Source: Bombyx mori (Eukaryota; Arthropoda; Insecta; Lepidoptera; Bombycidae). From it: a stretch of DNA of 64,000 nucleotides. A model generated the notes under the pieces. It worked only from the letters and a program-made list of their open reading frames with translations, made no database searches and was not told where the DNA came from. Position 1 is the stretch's first letter, and each line of letters starts with the position of its first letter. Made by a program: the position numbers and the translations under genes. This document shows, piece after piece, positions 22,775 to 35,177 of the stretch. Location of the stretch: NCBI RefSeq assembly GCF_030269925.1, contig NC_085112.1, positions 13,269,501 to 13,333,500 on the forward strand. Direction: 5' to 3'.

Positions 22775-22975
22775 GGGTCGCCGCACACGGCTCACCGACC
22801 ACAACCACAAAACGCCGCCACCGGAATATTTCCTGTAATTTTGATACATTTTATATGTAGCGTGTGGCGGACACCGGCGTCAACCGTCTGCGGTAAGTCC
22901 ATGTATGAAAATTACAGGAAATATTCCGGTGGCGGCGTTTTGTTATTGTGGCTGGCGGCCCGTGTGCGGCGTCCC
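22775..22975. mobile_element. Foldback MITE, Harbinger-type, TTA target duplication
   Basis: The 201-bp element has arms of about 60-70 bases: GGGTCGCCGCACACGG outermost and CGCCGCCACCGGAATATTTC inside, mirrored at the right end. TTA is duplicated at 22772-22774 and 22976-22978. Only about 65 bases separate the arms. It lies downstream of CNOT6 and would form a strong hairpin if transcribed. Confidence 0.85.
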
Positions 22976-22978
22976 TTA

Positions 22979-25217
22979 GACTCCCTCCCCGCTAGTGGGC
23001 CTCTCGGTCGTGGTGACTGTCTCACTGGTCAGTATTCGTCTCGTCATCGATATAAGCGTTAGTGTTCGTTTCGACGCGGCGTAGCGGAGTGTCGGCGACC
23101 GCCCCTCGACGGCGGGCGGTCGGTATTAGGTTAATTAGACGTTTTGTGTTCCAACAGACTCCTCAGCGAGACTCTTAAAACTCGACGTAATCCAAAAACG
23201 CATTAGGTTCGTGTCTGATTAAAGAAAATTCAACGGTCTGAAAAATATTGACTGATCTGCTATCTCTACCTTCCCCCCACTCCTCCCCTCTCAATCTCCC
23301 TTTCGAGTCTTAAAAACGTCCCCGTGCGTTAGAGTAGTCCTGTTACAGTCGCGGTGAATCGCCTCCGAACGTTTCCCTTTTAGTTTTTAAGTAGGTTATA
23401 TTATTATTATACACAAGGTCGCGTCCCGAACTTCGGTTCTTAGATTTAAGGACTCGCGAATTGCTTTTCGAAACTAGATTTTTACGAAAGGGATACAGTA
23501 TTGTTGACGACGTTCTCACGCGTAAGGGACCGATCGATATTTCGTTTACGATTAGTTGCATTTTTTTTTTGTTAGTTTTAGTAAGATTTTAATTGAGCCG
23601 GGAGACGTTTGTAGGCGAACCGTTTAGTGAAAAAAGGGTAGAATACTGGCGTAGTACAAATGTGTTGTGTGAATGTTGATGTGACGTCGGCTATATCAAA
23701 TTCAACTGTTTGTTCCATTGGTAAGAGTTGCTCTGTGATTTTGTTCTTAATGTTCGTAGATTACGGACCAAAATTGGTAATTATAATCGTCTAGAACTGG
23801 GGTTATCCTTGTGTGACGCCGTCGCTGTATAGAGGCTGGAATGTGTCGAACCAACATTTTCGTAATGACCTAGTCGTGGGCTCAACTCGGCGTATTATCA
23901 CCGGCTTTAACTCGAGCTAAATCGATTTTTGTGAAAATCGATTATTCATGAATCGAAATGCACATCTCTATATACATACGTCAAATCGATTCGCCGAGTT
24001 GCAGCATTTTCAGATTTTTGTTGTGAAGCGTTAGTTGTTTCGCCGAATGTAAAAAATACAAAAATTGCTTTATTATTATCATTTTTATACAATGTTCAAC
24101 AAATATATTTTTGTTTCACTCCTCAACTGTGTTTACGCTTGTATTTGTATTTTTTCATCTCGATTTGGAATTAATTTATATCGAATGATTGATTTTGAAC
24201 ATTTTTATACGACATTAATATAATTATAATTGTGTATATCAAACGATAGGTGCTGTTGTATTTTTTTTTTAATGTTACAGAAATGTGATAGTGGTATCTC
24301 TCTCTCACTCTCTATATCTCTCTTGTGAACCATCGGGTGTATTGTGAAGAAAATAAGCCAAATCATGAAAGAAGGGTATATTTGAATTATTACTTTTAGG
24401 ATGTTAAAATGAAGTTTTTATACGAATCAAATTTTACTACGGATGCTGTTCTTTTGTCTAAGTACAACATAGATTTTAATGTCCATATCATGGTGATCTT
24501 TTAAAAAATATATATATGTATTTAACGTAGGGTTTTTAAAGACTGCTGAAGTTTATGCCTGTGTTCCGGAATCGAATCCCATAAGAGCCAACATTGTCAA
24601 TATGGCTGGCGGTCTACCCACAACATTAACTGCTTAACATCATGTAAACCGTCAGCTCGTGTGCTAATCTAAGCCAAAATAAAATGGCACAATTAAAAAA
24701 TTTAATATCGACAATTTTTCATTCCGAATACCTACACAATCTATTTCTCCTTCTTTATTATGTTGATGAAAACAAATATAAAAACTATAATAATAATCTC
24801 TGAAAATTATAAAAAGGTGCGTGTTATTATTATTTTTTTTAATTAAATCTTATAATATCTGGTATATAATAAGTTTGAATTAAAAAAAATATGTTATAAC
24901 ATTCTCACTCAGTTCTAAAAATATTCTCAACAAGCGCCATAACAAATTACTTGTAATATCCAGAGACATGATTGTTTAAATGAAAGGCCTCACTTACTAT
25001 TTACATCGGAAATTCGTTAACAAGTTTGCTGCTATGTATGTCACAGATGCCTTACGCGGCCCACTAAACGAATTATGTCGATTTCTTTCTTCGATCTTCT
25101 TCTTACTAAGGCACCGGAATATCTAAGACTGGGAAAAACGAATCCATAGATACTGAGAAAGAATTTATTTCTAAGAGACCTAACAGACTAAAACATACAT
25201 TAACAAAGACAAATTTT
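22979..25217. other. Unassigned flank downstream of CNOT6
   Basis: The first 700 bases are CpG-rich, then the sequence turns AT-rich. A perfect 10-bp stem with a 4-base loop (AATCGATTTT...) is at 23920-23943 and a CT-rich microsatellite at 24297-24322. No coding exon was recognised. Confidence 0.45.
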
Positions 25218-25456
25218 TCACTGGTGGCAGGACCTCTTGTGAGTCCGCACGGGTAGGTACCACCACCCTGCCTATTTCTGCCGTGAAGCAGTCATGCGTT
25301 TCGGCTTGAAGGGTGGGGCAGCCGTTGTAACTGTATAGTTAGAACTTAGATCTCAAGGTGTATGGCGCATTTACGTTGTAGATGTCTATGGGCTCCAGTG
25401 ACCACTTAACACCAGGTGGGCTGTGAGCTCGTTCACCCATCTAAGCAATAAAGAAA
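25218..25456 (+). mobile_element. Bm1-type SINE, 5'-truncated
   Basis: It runs from TGGTGGCAGGACCTCTTGTG to CTAAGCAATAAAGAAA, the 3' half of Bm1, with few changes from the copies at 33505 and 54714. Confidence 0.85.
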
Positions 25457-27254
25457 AACAAATAATAAAAGGCAAAGTAAAGCAATCCAGGTGCTTTAGT
25501 AACAAATCGACATATATAATAACTTCTACTATACTATAATATACTATAAACATACTATATACTATCAATATACTATAATAACTTCTAATAACTTCAGTGC
25601 GTCGCGTAGGACGGCGCACCTACACGGCAGTTAACATGTTAATGGAATAAAAAAAAAAGAGTTAAATTTTTTTTTGCTAATTTTTTTTTTAGATACTTTA
25701 GTATTGCAGTGAAACCAATAGACAAAAGTGTTGCGTACAAATTATATATCGGCTACGAACGACAAAGAGCTTTATTTGTAACAAGTTTAATTGTACTAGA
25801 ATATAATATGATCTCTTTATATTATAAAAAAAAAAATATATTCAATTTTGATGGACGTTTTTACTTAATAGTTTAGCTTTGTGAATTTTTATTGTAGTAT
25901 TTATGTAACTAACATTTTTTGTTATTAAATTGTAATCGATTTTTAATTTTTACACGCCGCAGTATCTATTCAGGTTTGTATAAAAATATCATTGTAACTG
26001 TCCGCTTTATGAGACTTGACGACCAATTTTATGTGTTTCTGTATATGTAATTAAAAGAGAGATCATACCTCTGTTAATGTATATGTCTACTCTTGTTGTT
26101 AACAATATGCACCGCTCTATTTTAAAACCAAATATAATGTGTCTTTATTCTAAAATAATTATAAGAGAATGTTAATTATCTGAAATACATGAAAATACCG
26201 GCAAAACTATTTTGAATTCATTACATTTGTGAGGTAACTTGACTGGTCTGTGTTTGTTCAATCTGTTTATTGAATTGTGACGTCATAAGCGTTTTCTGAA
26301 CATTTTGTTGATTTTAATTCTCAAAATTATCTTTTTTCTTAAAAATAAAGAATTTAATATAGTTAAATTTTCACGACCTACATTTTATAACAGACGAGGG
26401 TATTAGCATTTTATTGGTTAAATGTAACATTATTATCATGTTTTTTATAAACTTTTAGGTAAAGTATAATTTAAGTTTTTATTCTCATGTAAATTTATAT
26501 CCACATTATCCTAAGTTTTCTGAAAATTTGAACCATTTATATTTTATTTCTCAACGAAAAGTAATCATATTTCTAACTTTGAATTTATAATATATATTCT
26601 TACCTTTGTCTGTACTTTAAATTATCTATCTCTATACTTTGTCAACATTAAATTATCTTTGGTAAAAAAAGCGGTGCATATTGTTAAATAATATTAATGT
26701 GGAAGTTTTAAAGTTGTTTGTTTGTCGGTTAGCGATTCGAATTTATCACAAGGAAGCCTTCACATTGTAAATTTTATTTGTAAATATGTAATTTCGATAA
26801 CAACAATTAATGCTGAATTACGAGTGAGCCCACACATTGTCAGCCGTGAGGACTTCTGCGCAAACTTAAATACGCTCCGAAAGAACAGAGGCCGGTATCT
26901 CCACATTCCACTCTTTAACTATCGAATAAGCTCAATGCTAAAGACTGTATGAGATTTGAAAATAATGTAATATCAAAAATATTTTCTGAAGCCCCTTAAT
27001 TACTTTACACGATGTGTTTTTTTTTGGTGATTTAATGTTAAGATCGGAAAAGATTAACTCACTAGTATGTAAGGACAAATGCTTTACGACACTGTGATAG
27101 TCGATACAAAATATATACCCGAGGGATACACCGTACGCATTTATGACTTTAAACGAAATATCAAATTGTCTTAATAAAAATGTAATAAGGAATGTTATTT
27201 TATTGTATTTTGAGATACTCAACAGTAACTGCTCGATTTTCTTAATAGCACCAC
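25457..27254. other. AT-rich intergenic sequence
   Basis: No gene, RNA or clear transposon was recognised. ACTATAATATACTA-type short repeats occur at 25528-25590. Confidence 0.45.
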
Positions 27255-27515
27255 GTCGTTGTCAAACCAAAATCTGCTAGGTATGTGCACTTTTGAGATT
27301 TTTACTTTTTGACTTTTTCGTATTGTTCACAGCCCTATCTACCATACCGTATAAAAAAAACTGTTATGTGTCTATAGCTTTAATATTTATCTATAGCTTT
27401 CATTTCATATAGTTCTTAAAAATTCACCTTCGTATAAAATTTTATATGAAAATATTTTTACGCGTTAATTCAAAATAGAGTTTTTGCACATAGCAGATTT
27501 TGGTTTGACAGCGAC
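27255..27515. mobile_element. MITE-like element with about 30-bp inverted ends
   Basis: GTCGTTGTCAAACC plus AAAATCTGCTA at the left is mirrored at the right as TAGCAGATTTTGGTTTGACAGCGAC. TGTGCA follows on both sides, offset by a 4-base insertion at the left. The interior is AT-rich and non-coding. The target duplication is unclear. Confidence 0.7.
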
Positions 27516-28020
27516 AACATTTGGTACTAATTTCATTTGACTCCACTGATTAAACCACCTTTTAAACGATTTCTGATTGTTTTTTTTTTAACTATAAAAC
27601 AAAATGTATTGACAAAATCGTGCGGTTATTGTTGTGAATGTAAAATGTAACAAAAGTACAAATCGTATGTGCAGAAGTTCGGACTCGGCTCGAGCGGTCG
27701 TCGCGTTTACTGTGTGTGTTGTGTACGTGTGTGTGCCGACAGGCGGCATTTGTTTGTGTGTGTGTGTGCGGCCGCGCCCCCGCGTCTCGCTGTTCTGTTT
27801 GTTGACACATAAATGTAAATTTGAATGAATCAAATTATAAGAGAATATGAATTTTACAACTTGAGTTTTATTAAATTTTATGTCCCTTCCTCTATTCAAA
27901 AATATTGCATTAATATATTCTGAGAAAATATCGCCTACAGGAAACATGTCAATTCAATTTCAACTTTTATTAATTATATTATTTTCTTCAAAAAATAAAG
28001 TGTGAACTGTCAACATAACA

Positions 28021-28026
28021 TTTATT
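28021..28026 (-). terminator. Probable mRpS24 polyadenylation signal
   Basis: AATAAA on the minus strand, about 105 bases past the mRpS24 stop codon. Confidence 0.5.
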
Positions 28027-28129
28027 ATATCTACATTGAATACAGAAAAGAAACCACTAATCTATTTTACATTAAATTTCAAGAATTCTAATATGAACTA
28101 AAGTAAATTAAATCATACCAGTATTAAAA

Positions 28130-29587
28130 TTAAATGTACTTAAACACGACATCCTTGAAACTATCGACAGTTTGAAGCTCGAGTGTTACAGGGCACTGTA
28201 ACCAATTTGCAAGTAATTCCTCAGTGTAACCCAGTAAGAAATACATTTTTGTCGGTGAAACCGCTCGCCTCATTATTGCTGCTACCCTTATATGGTTGAA
28301 CTGACGTTTTATTATAACCTGAAAGTAACACAAATTTATTCAATGTCAAATAATGTCTTTTTGCCTATTAGTATTAGTGTAACTAAAGAAAATGCTTGTA
28401 TGCACAGTTGATAGATAAGAGATTAATATACATATTTATTTCTTAGAGTAACTTTACTATTGACCTCCAAACATTGTTGACATTTTTACAGTTTTTTCCA
28501 TTAAGAATCTGCTATTTCCATCATCAGCCATTTATCTTGCAGAAATGCTCCCTAGTACCAAATTACTCTGAGAGCTGACAACTACAAAAACTGGACTTGT
28601 TCATAAGACATTTCTAGATTCATTTTATAATTTATTGCTAAAATAATTATTGTGATTCTAATGTTTATATTTTAATTCTCACCTCGCTACAAACAAGTCC
28701 ATGCCAGGTGCCTGTCATAAATCTTCTAATGAATTCGTCTTCCACGGCTGTTTCTGATCTGCGGAGACCATCTTTCAAACTCGCTGCAAGTGTAAATATA
28801 ATTAAAATAATGATATATCTTATTTTAGGTACTTATATTGTTTTAAAAGTAATAAGGTGTTGCAATTTTGCAAAAAGGCTATCTAGTCTATCCCACAAGT
28901 TTAGGTTATTTATCCAACTAGTGTTAAAAACAATATTTTTGTATATCAACAATATATTTTACAAATAGCGAGTGAAAATTGTAGTAAGTCTATTTACGTT
29001 ATCTTTGCCTTTTTCAGGATAAAATCTATGGGCAGTTTATTAAAATATAAGCAACTAGTCATACTCGCCCACTTCGCAGGGCATTTATAATTAACATTAT
29101 TATTTATTGTCATTATTATTAGGGGTCCAACACTTATATAAATATTAGCTTATCCATTAGGTACATGTATTTTCTACATGGATACCAAGTTTCAAGTCAA
29201 TCGGTTGCATGGTTCAGCAGTTATAACGGAACATCCGTAAAAATCACTGTAGATTTATATATTAGTATAGATGACGTACAAGTATTCCACGAATTCCAGG
29301 ATTTGCGATGAGCGATGTAATGAGGTGGATTTGCCATTTCGTACGTTAATGGTTTGTCGCGTTTCTTCGTAATTCTGTACTTTCCAGATACAACCCTGCA
29401 TAGTGGAGCAGACGTATGTAATTCAGACGCCAAAACCGGAGTCCCTTGGACCGTAAAATTAATTGACCGAAAACTAATCTGAAAGAAATTAAAACATATT
29501 CGAATAGTAAAAAATATATTTTGTATCATCATATTATTATAGTCTTATGACACAAACCTGAGCTAGCTTCGCTACAGAAGTATTCAT
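28130..29587 (-). CDS. mRpS24: Mitochondrial ribosomal protein S24 (uS3m)
   Basis: This is a small-subunit protein of the mitochondrial ribosome, made in the cytosol and imported. Four minus-strand exons: 29558-29587, 29280-29478, 28683-28783 and 28130-28318. All junctions have GT/AG borders and join in frame to 172 residues, close to the family's usual length of about 165-170. Recognisable family blocks are DKPLTYEMANPPHYIAHRK, ETAVEDEFIRRFMTGTWHG, the KMYFLLGYTEELLANWLQCP stretch and the C-terminal DVVFKYI. The first exon codes only ten residues (MNTSVAKLAQ), as in other insects with a short presequence. A dispersed repeat ends seven bases into the second intron. The gene is head-to-head with the LDLa gene, with starts about 920 bases apart. 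Confidence 0.95.
29054..29272 (+). mobile_element. Dispersed moth repeat starting ACTAG and ending TATAGAT, copy 2
   Basis: It matches 16521-16772, sharing GTACATGTATTTT, GATACCAAGTTTCAAGTCAA and the TATATATTAGTATAGAT end. It sits in the second intron of mRpS24, against the splice donor. Confidence 0.65.
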
Positions 29588-30509
29588 GCTTATGAAAGAA
29601 ACTTATTAGGTATATGGTTTTAAAACTATTTTTGTTTTTAATTTAAGGTTATGAAATAAAAAACCTATTCGCCATCAGCTTATGTCAATTTTATAAAATG
29701 TCAAATTGCCTTTGACATTATTTTTTTAAACGTCATTAGGCAAAAGTATTCATAACAGACGTAGGTACAGATTACTAATGGCAAAACAATCTGGAACATG
29801 CTAACTGAGCATAGTTATGATCTATAAATTCAATTTTAATTACTCTATAGCACATATAGGGACGGTAACCACTTACGGTGGACCGTATGATCGTCTGACT
29901 ACAAGTGCAATAAAAAAATAAAATATAGGTATTTCAATGAGAACTAGCAAGAATTTTTATTCTATTTATATCACGATTATAGCTTTGAATTGATTATTTA
30001 ACTTAAATCACAATACAAATATACACACATAACAAAGATAGTCATTAGCACTGTAAGCTGACTCCCAACGTGACCGTATCATAATAATATGGTAATTTTT
30101 ACGAAAACGTACGTACGTTAGAGTACGCTAAAACGTAGATTGAATAATTGAATTTGAATGACGGACTTTTGAATGTTTAGCAATTGCGAGAAAAAATGCT
30201 TCTGAAAATGGTTTCTAGAGACAAAAACTCTATCAAAATGATAGTACTAGATGGGAACAACATAATGAATAAAGTATGTAAATAAATTAATAAAATAAAT
30301 ATTAATGAAAAAAAGGGATAGTGGTACATATATTGCTTCTATAAAACAAAGACTAATATTCAGAAAAACAATTTGATCTAAGCATTTGATAGCTAAATTT
30401 TAATGTTCACAGTATGGTTTGCGTAACATTAAGCTATAATAGGATAATTAATGAGGCGCGATATTACGGCAACTAAAATGATATTTTTTAACGGTGTTCG
30501 CTTTTAACC
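29588..30509. other. Intergenic space between mRpS24 and the LDLa gene
   Basis: The two genes diverge here, so both promoters should lie in this 920-base gap. A degenerate CR1-type tail lies at 29850-29925. No TATA box or other element could be assigned firmly. Confidence 0.5.
29850..29925 (+). mobile_element. Degenerate CR1-type LINE 3' tail
   Basis: GGGACGGTAACCACTTACGG, CGTATGATCGTCTGACTACA and GCAATAAAAAA match the LINE 3' end with mismatches. Confidence 0.55.
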
Positions 30510-33500
30510 ATGGGCACAAGATGTTTCTTGTTACATTTATTTTTGGTCATAAATTTATGCAATGGTAAAAGAAGATTGGATCTTATTCATACTTAGGTAT
30601 TCGTTGGATTTTCTTTAACCCTTTTTATTTTTAATTTCTCGCAGTGCTTGCTAATGACGTAAAAATGAAGTCCTCAATTGTGGAAAGCATCATCAAGAAA
30701 ATATGCAATATTTCTTTAAGCTCTATCAACAATAGCACTCACGAAGAGAAAGTTGTCATGCTCAGTGATATAGAGAAAAAATTAAAAGCTTCAGCTTTGG
30801 CATTAGGTAGCGACGGTCGTATGTATACGAAAATTATTATGCATAGTCTAAAGTACATGTTGTTTAATGACAGCAAAGAACATGAAGATGTAACAGTTGT
30901 AGACCAAGATTTACCTACAACAACTGTTGTAGCTATTCGCAGAAAAAACTACGATATAGTCACCACACACAGTACAAAAACTACAGAAAAAAGGGACAAA
31001 GGAAAAATAATTCAGAGCATAGTCAGTGGAGTACAGTCTTTGGCTCAGAAATTAGCGAAAGAGAACAATTTAAGTAAAGATATGAAATCACTTATTGATC
31101 ATCTAAAGAAGACTATAAAAAATCTTTTGAAAAAAAAGAAAAAAGGCGGGAAACCATTAAATGAAAATTTGTATACGGACATAATAGCTGCCGGTGTTAA
31201 TTTGATGATTAAAAATAACTCGAAACAAACATTTTTAGAGGAAACCAGAAGGAATAATAAAGATGTCAAAGACAGTGCTGAGATTAAAAGTGATATAAAA
31301 AGAAAGAATTTTCTACTTAGAAATACAACTCCGTTCACAAAACCACGGAAAGTGAACACAAAATGTAAATATGCTATTGACAAGGCATGTTCCGAAATTA
31401 GATCTATGCAGAATTACATTTGTCGTTACGATAAAGCTGAAATACCTCTAGATAGATTATGTAATCGTATTAATGACTGCCTAGATAAATCAGATGAAAA
31501 AAATTGTGTCAAAACAGGTGCATTTTTATCAATGTTCTCATGTATTTAATGAAATTTGTCAATCAACTTTAAAGTTTCTTTTTCTATTACTATTTCAGCC
31601 GTAGAAAGGATTAAAGGAACCGGCGATATCATAAACAGCCTAGAAATATCTATATCCAATAAGTGTATCTCATCGGACATAAGCAGTTCAATATTTACAA
31701 CGCAAAATCAAATCTTACATAACGTTCTGAAGTCACATTTGATTTTTTTTAAAAGCGATACTTCTAGTTGGCCCAAATATGACTCAGACTTCAATAACGA
31801 TACGGTACGGAAAATATCGAACGAGGCCGCTTTAGTAGTGAGTTCGCTAGTTATGGCCATAGAGGGTTCATTGTGTGCGCGCAGATTTGGACTAAGCAAC
31901 ATCGATGAGATTGCCATACGACATAGTGACGATTCTGACCCAGACGAAGCGTTAGACGAAGTTCTAAAAACAGCATCCTGGTCGCCTAACAGCTGCGTCT
32001 GCAACGGGCCGGTGTGCCGACATTACGATTGCCCTGCGCTATGTAAACGTCTTTGCTGGCAGAGATACAGTCTGAAGAGATGGACTTGTCACGCAATAGA
32101 CGAGGGCCCTAGTATCCCTCTAGATTATTTATGTGATGGCAAATATGACTGTTATGATGAAACCGATGAGTTGGATTGTTCTACAGGTAATGCCTTCATC
32201 TCTGGTATACACTGTCATTAATAAATATTATTTCTTTCCTATGAATATAAACTATGAGTATTTTATAACTAAAATTAATGGCCGTCGTTTGCCTGATAAC
32301 ATTATTATAATTATATCATATTTTAAATAATTAATAATCTGCTTGTTAAATTTTCTTGTTGCTTTTTTGCCTACCTAACTGCTTGTAGCCTCGAAGAGGA
32401 ATTCTGGCTTCAACATGGCCGGTGGGCGATCTTACGGGGCTCAGCCTGAGAAACTTGCTAACGTCGGCTATAGTAAGCGCAGTGCTTCGCTTAATCTTCC
32501 ATTGTATCGGAATCGCGATCCACTGGGAAGTTTCGGCAAGAAACTCATTGGCTTGTGTCTATGATCTAGGTTGCACGTCGAACTCTTCGTCGCTTTTTTT
32601 TTCCTTATCTAAGCTGATGGTCTTGAGAGATCATCTCAGCGTAACCCTAACAAGTAGGTGAGCTCGCGGGGCTCAAACCTGACGACGTTGCTAACACTAG
32701 CCCGAGTAAGAGCAGTGCTTCGGAGAATCTACCACCGGATCGGAAACACGACCCATTGAGAAGATCCGGCGAGGAACTCAGTGGGCTACTTCGTCGCATT
32801 CGACAAGTTTTCTACGTTGCGTTTTCGTACGTTTAAATTTGAGCTCACCGATGATGATTTTCATCAATAAAGAAAACAACAGACACAAACCAATATTTAT
32901 AATAATTTTATTAATGTTTAAGGAGAATACTACGGTAAATTCGACAGCAGTGTAATATACAAAAACATACTCAAAAACATAGGGATAAAGACGAAATCAA
33001 AAAAATACGGATTCGTTCTAACCGAACTACTCACACTTCATGAAACCGTCGCATTACTACAGAAACTCGGTCTCGAAAGTAATTTGGAAACGATGAACGT
33101 TAAAATTGTACGGGACCAATGCTTTTCGACGATCTCAGACATATACGAGAGGTCTACGTTGATGGTCACTAATATCGTACAACTGAACGAGATTTACGAT
33201 TATCTGATGACACTAAACCGAATGCTGGTTGACGCTATGAAGCGATCTCGAACGGGAAACGAAAGGATAATTCCTACGGAAGGTTGCATGTGTAAAGGAA
33301 CTCGTTGCGTATTACTAAGATGCTCAGAATCATGTAAAAGAACATGCACTGTTCAACATAAGTTCACTAAATACAGCTGTAACAGAAAGATGAATCAATT
33401 TATACCTGTTGAAAAAGTGTGCGACGGATTGCCGGATTGTCCGGATGATGAAGATGAAAATGATTGTCAAAAAGGTCGAATATTATTTGAACTTTTATCT

Positions 33501-34702
33501 TATTGATGCACCGGTCCTATCTAGCGATGCACCGATGTTCGAATCCCGCAGGCGGGTACCAAATTTTTCTAATGAAATACGTACTTAACAAATGTTCACG
33601 ATTGACTTCCACGGTGAAGGAATAACATCGTGTAATAAAAACCAAACCCGCAAAATTATAATTTGCGTAATGACTGGTGGTAGGACCTCTTGTGAGTCCG
33701 CACGGGTAGGTACCATCGCCCCGCCTAGTTCTGCCGTGAAGCAGTAATGCGTTTCGGTTTGAAGTGTGGGGCAGCCGTTGTAACTATACTGAGACCTTAG
33801 AACTTATATCTCAAGGTGTGTGGCGCACTTACGTTGTAGTTGTCTATGGGCTCCAGTAACCACTTAACACCAGGTGGGCTGTGAGTTCGTCCACACATTT
33901 AAGCAAAAAAATAATGTAATAAGGTCATAGACAGTCTATAGGTCTTCTTTTAATGTCAGCATTGCGCATCTTTGCAGCAATGAATGGATTAATTTGGATT
34001 AAAAAAAATTAGATGTCTTGGGTTAAATCATCTCATGATTTCATCATCTGAACGAATGAGAGACATCAGATATAGTCCAATGTCTTTTTTTCAGCAGAAG
34101 TTTGTCGGATCCATCATTTAGTACTTCTTCGTCACAATATTCAGAACGTGGGCCACAAACATAGAGGAACAGCGCTAGGCGAAGCTCTTGATGCTTGGAA
34201 AACAAAGGTTTTTTGGAAATTTGAACAAGCTTATTAATAATATTTTGTTGCATGCATTACAAATTAAAATTTCCCCACCACGGCTCTGTGTGTGCATATG
34301 GTGTTATGGGATACCGAAAAACATACACGTACAAAATTTCCTATATAGCCTTCGTCTAATATAATCTTTAACTAAAACAATCTCCCAAAACTTTGGTTTA
34401 ACTTAATTCAGTGTATAAATCAGTAATCCTAATAGTAGAAATAAAGACAAATATTCTATTTTAATTTTAATTGAGTTTAAATAATAAATCTTCAGGTAAC
34501 AAACGCCCTGTTAATAACAGAACGAAATGGGAGACCTAATCGGAAAACTCTCGAAGATGTCGTAGCCAACATGCTCCAAGATCTGCTCAAGACGTATGCG
34601 ACGCTCGAGAATTACAGACGCGGAGCAACCAATAATAACTTGAAAGAGTTCGTTAATATCTCACAGCAATTAATCAAAATTTTGAAATCTTGTTGGAATT
34701 AA
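30510..34702 (+). CDS. Secreted modular protein with three LDL-receptor class A repeats (function unknown)
   Basis: Five exons are proposed: 30510-30564, 30645-31517, 31599-32186, 32923-33474 and 34521-34702, all joined in phase 1, giving about 749 residues. The start is followed by a signal peptide (MGTRCFLLHLFLVINLC). Exons 2, 3 and 4 each code a variable, largely helical region of about 130-240 residues and then a cysteine-rich end. In exons 3 and 4 that end is a knot (CVCNGPVCRHYDCPALCKRLC; CMCKGTRCVLLRCSESC) plus an LDLa repeat with the acidic calcium cage (LCDGKYDCYDETDELDC; VCDGLPDCPDDEDENDC). Exon 2 has LCNRINDCLDKSDEKNC. LDLa repeats bind calcium and protein ligands outside the cell; no enzyme domain or membrane segment was seen. 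The whole protein is unfamiliar to me. Uncertain points are the last acceptor (AG at 34519 fits the phase; AG at 34494 gives an early stop) and the weak acceptor before 32923. Confidence 0.78.
32385..32590 (-). mobile_element. Jockey-type LINE 3'UTR fragment
   Basis: GCCTCGAAGAGGAATTCTGG through TCGGAATCGCGATCCACTGG to AGGTTGCACGTCGA matches the LINE at 43172-45135 in the same orientation. It lies in the LDLa gene intron 32187-32922. Confidence 0.65.
32605..32835 (-). mobile_element. Second Jockey-type LINE 3'UTR fragment
   Basis: GAGCTCGCGGGGCTCAAACC followed by AATCTACCACCGGATCGGAA and GAAGATCCGGCGAGGAACTC is another, better preserved, minus-strand copy directly after the first. Confidence 0.7.
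33505..33912 (+). mobile_element. Bm1-type SINE, nearly complete
   Basis: The tRNA-like head with a B box (GTTCGAATCCC at 33538) is followed by the whole Bm1 body to the tail TTTAAGCAAAAAAATAA. It lies in the last intron of the LDLa gene. Confidence 0.9.
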
Positions 34703-35171
34703 AAATACAATTCAAATGTGTGATTGTTTGAGTTTCGTTGTTGGCAACCAAACCTTCCTGTATTGACCTTTAAGCTTTATTGTAGCATTGAAATGAAACA
34801 CTTGGGGTGCCATTACGAGTCGGGGGAAGTCGTCTTCGGATTACGTGTTGAGGGCGGTAGGTAGGGCAAGACTTAAAACAACTAAAATAATTTGCGGTTC
34901 AGCAACCTGCGTCCGAGCTTTGGATAAGACAGCTTGGAACTTTGGATATTATATGTAAACGGTATATATCTGTTTATTGAATGTATATATTTTCTATAAT
35001 AACGTATTGTTTATGGTACATCGCAACATACCTGCTATATTTTTATATTTTCCAGAATTTCTGTAAATTAAACGGTTGTCATGAAGAGATCGCTGTTAGC
35101 GATAAGACCGCCTATTGTACAAATGTATCTGCTTTTTGACTGTTTTTTGAATGTAAATTGTGTTGGTTTGC

Positions 35172-35177
35172 AATAAA
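35172..35177 (+). terminator. Possible polyadenylation signal of the LDLa gene
   Basis: AATAAA about 470 bases past the stop codon, followed by a CT-rich run at 35187-35206. Confidence 0.4.

Noticed and set aside
27588..27947. 119-codon minus-strand frame
   Set aside because: It runs through a TG/CA microsatellite and has no family resemblance.
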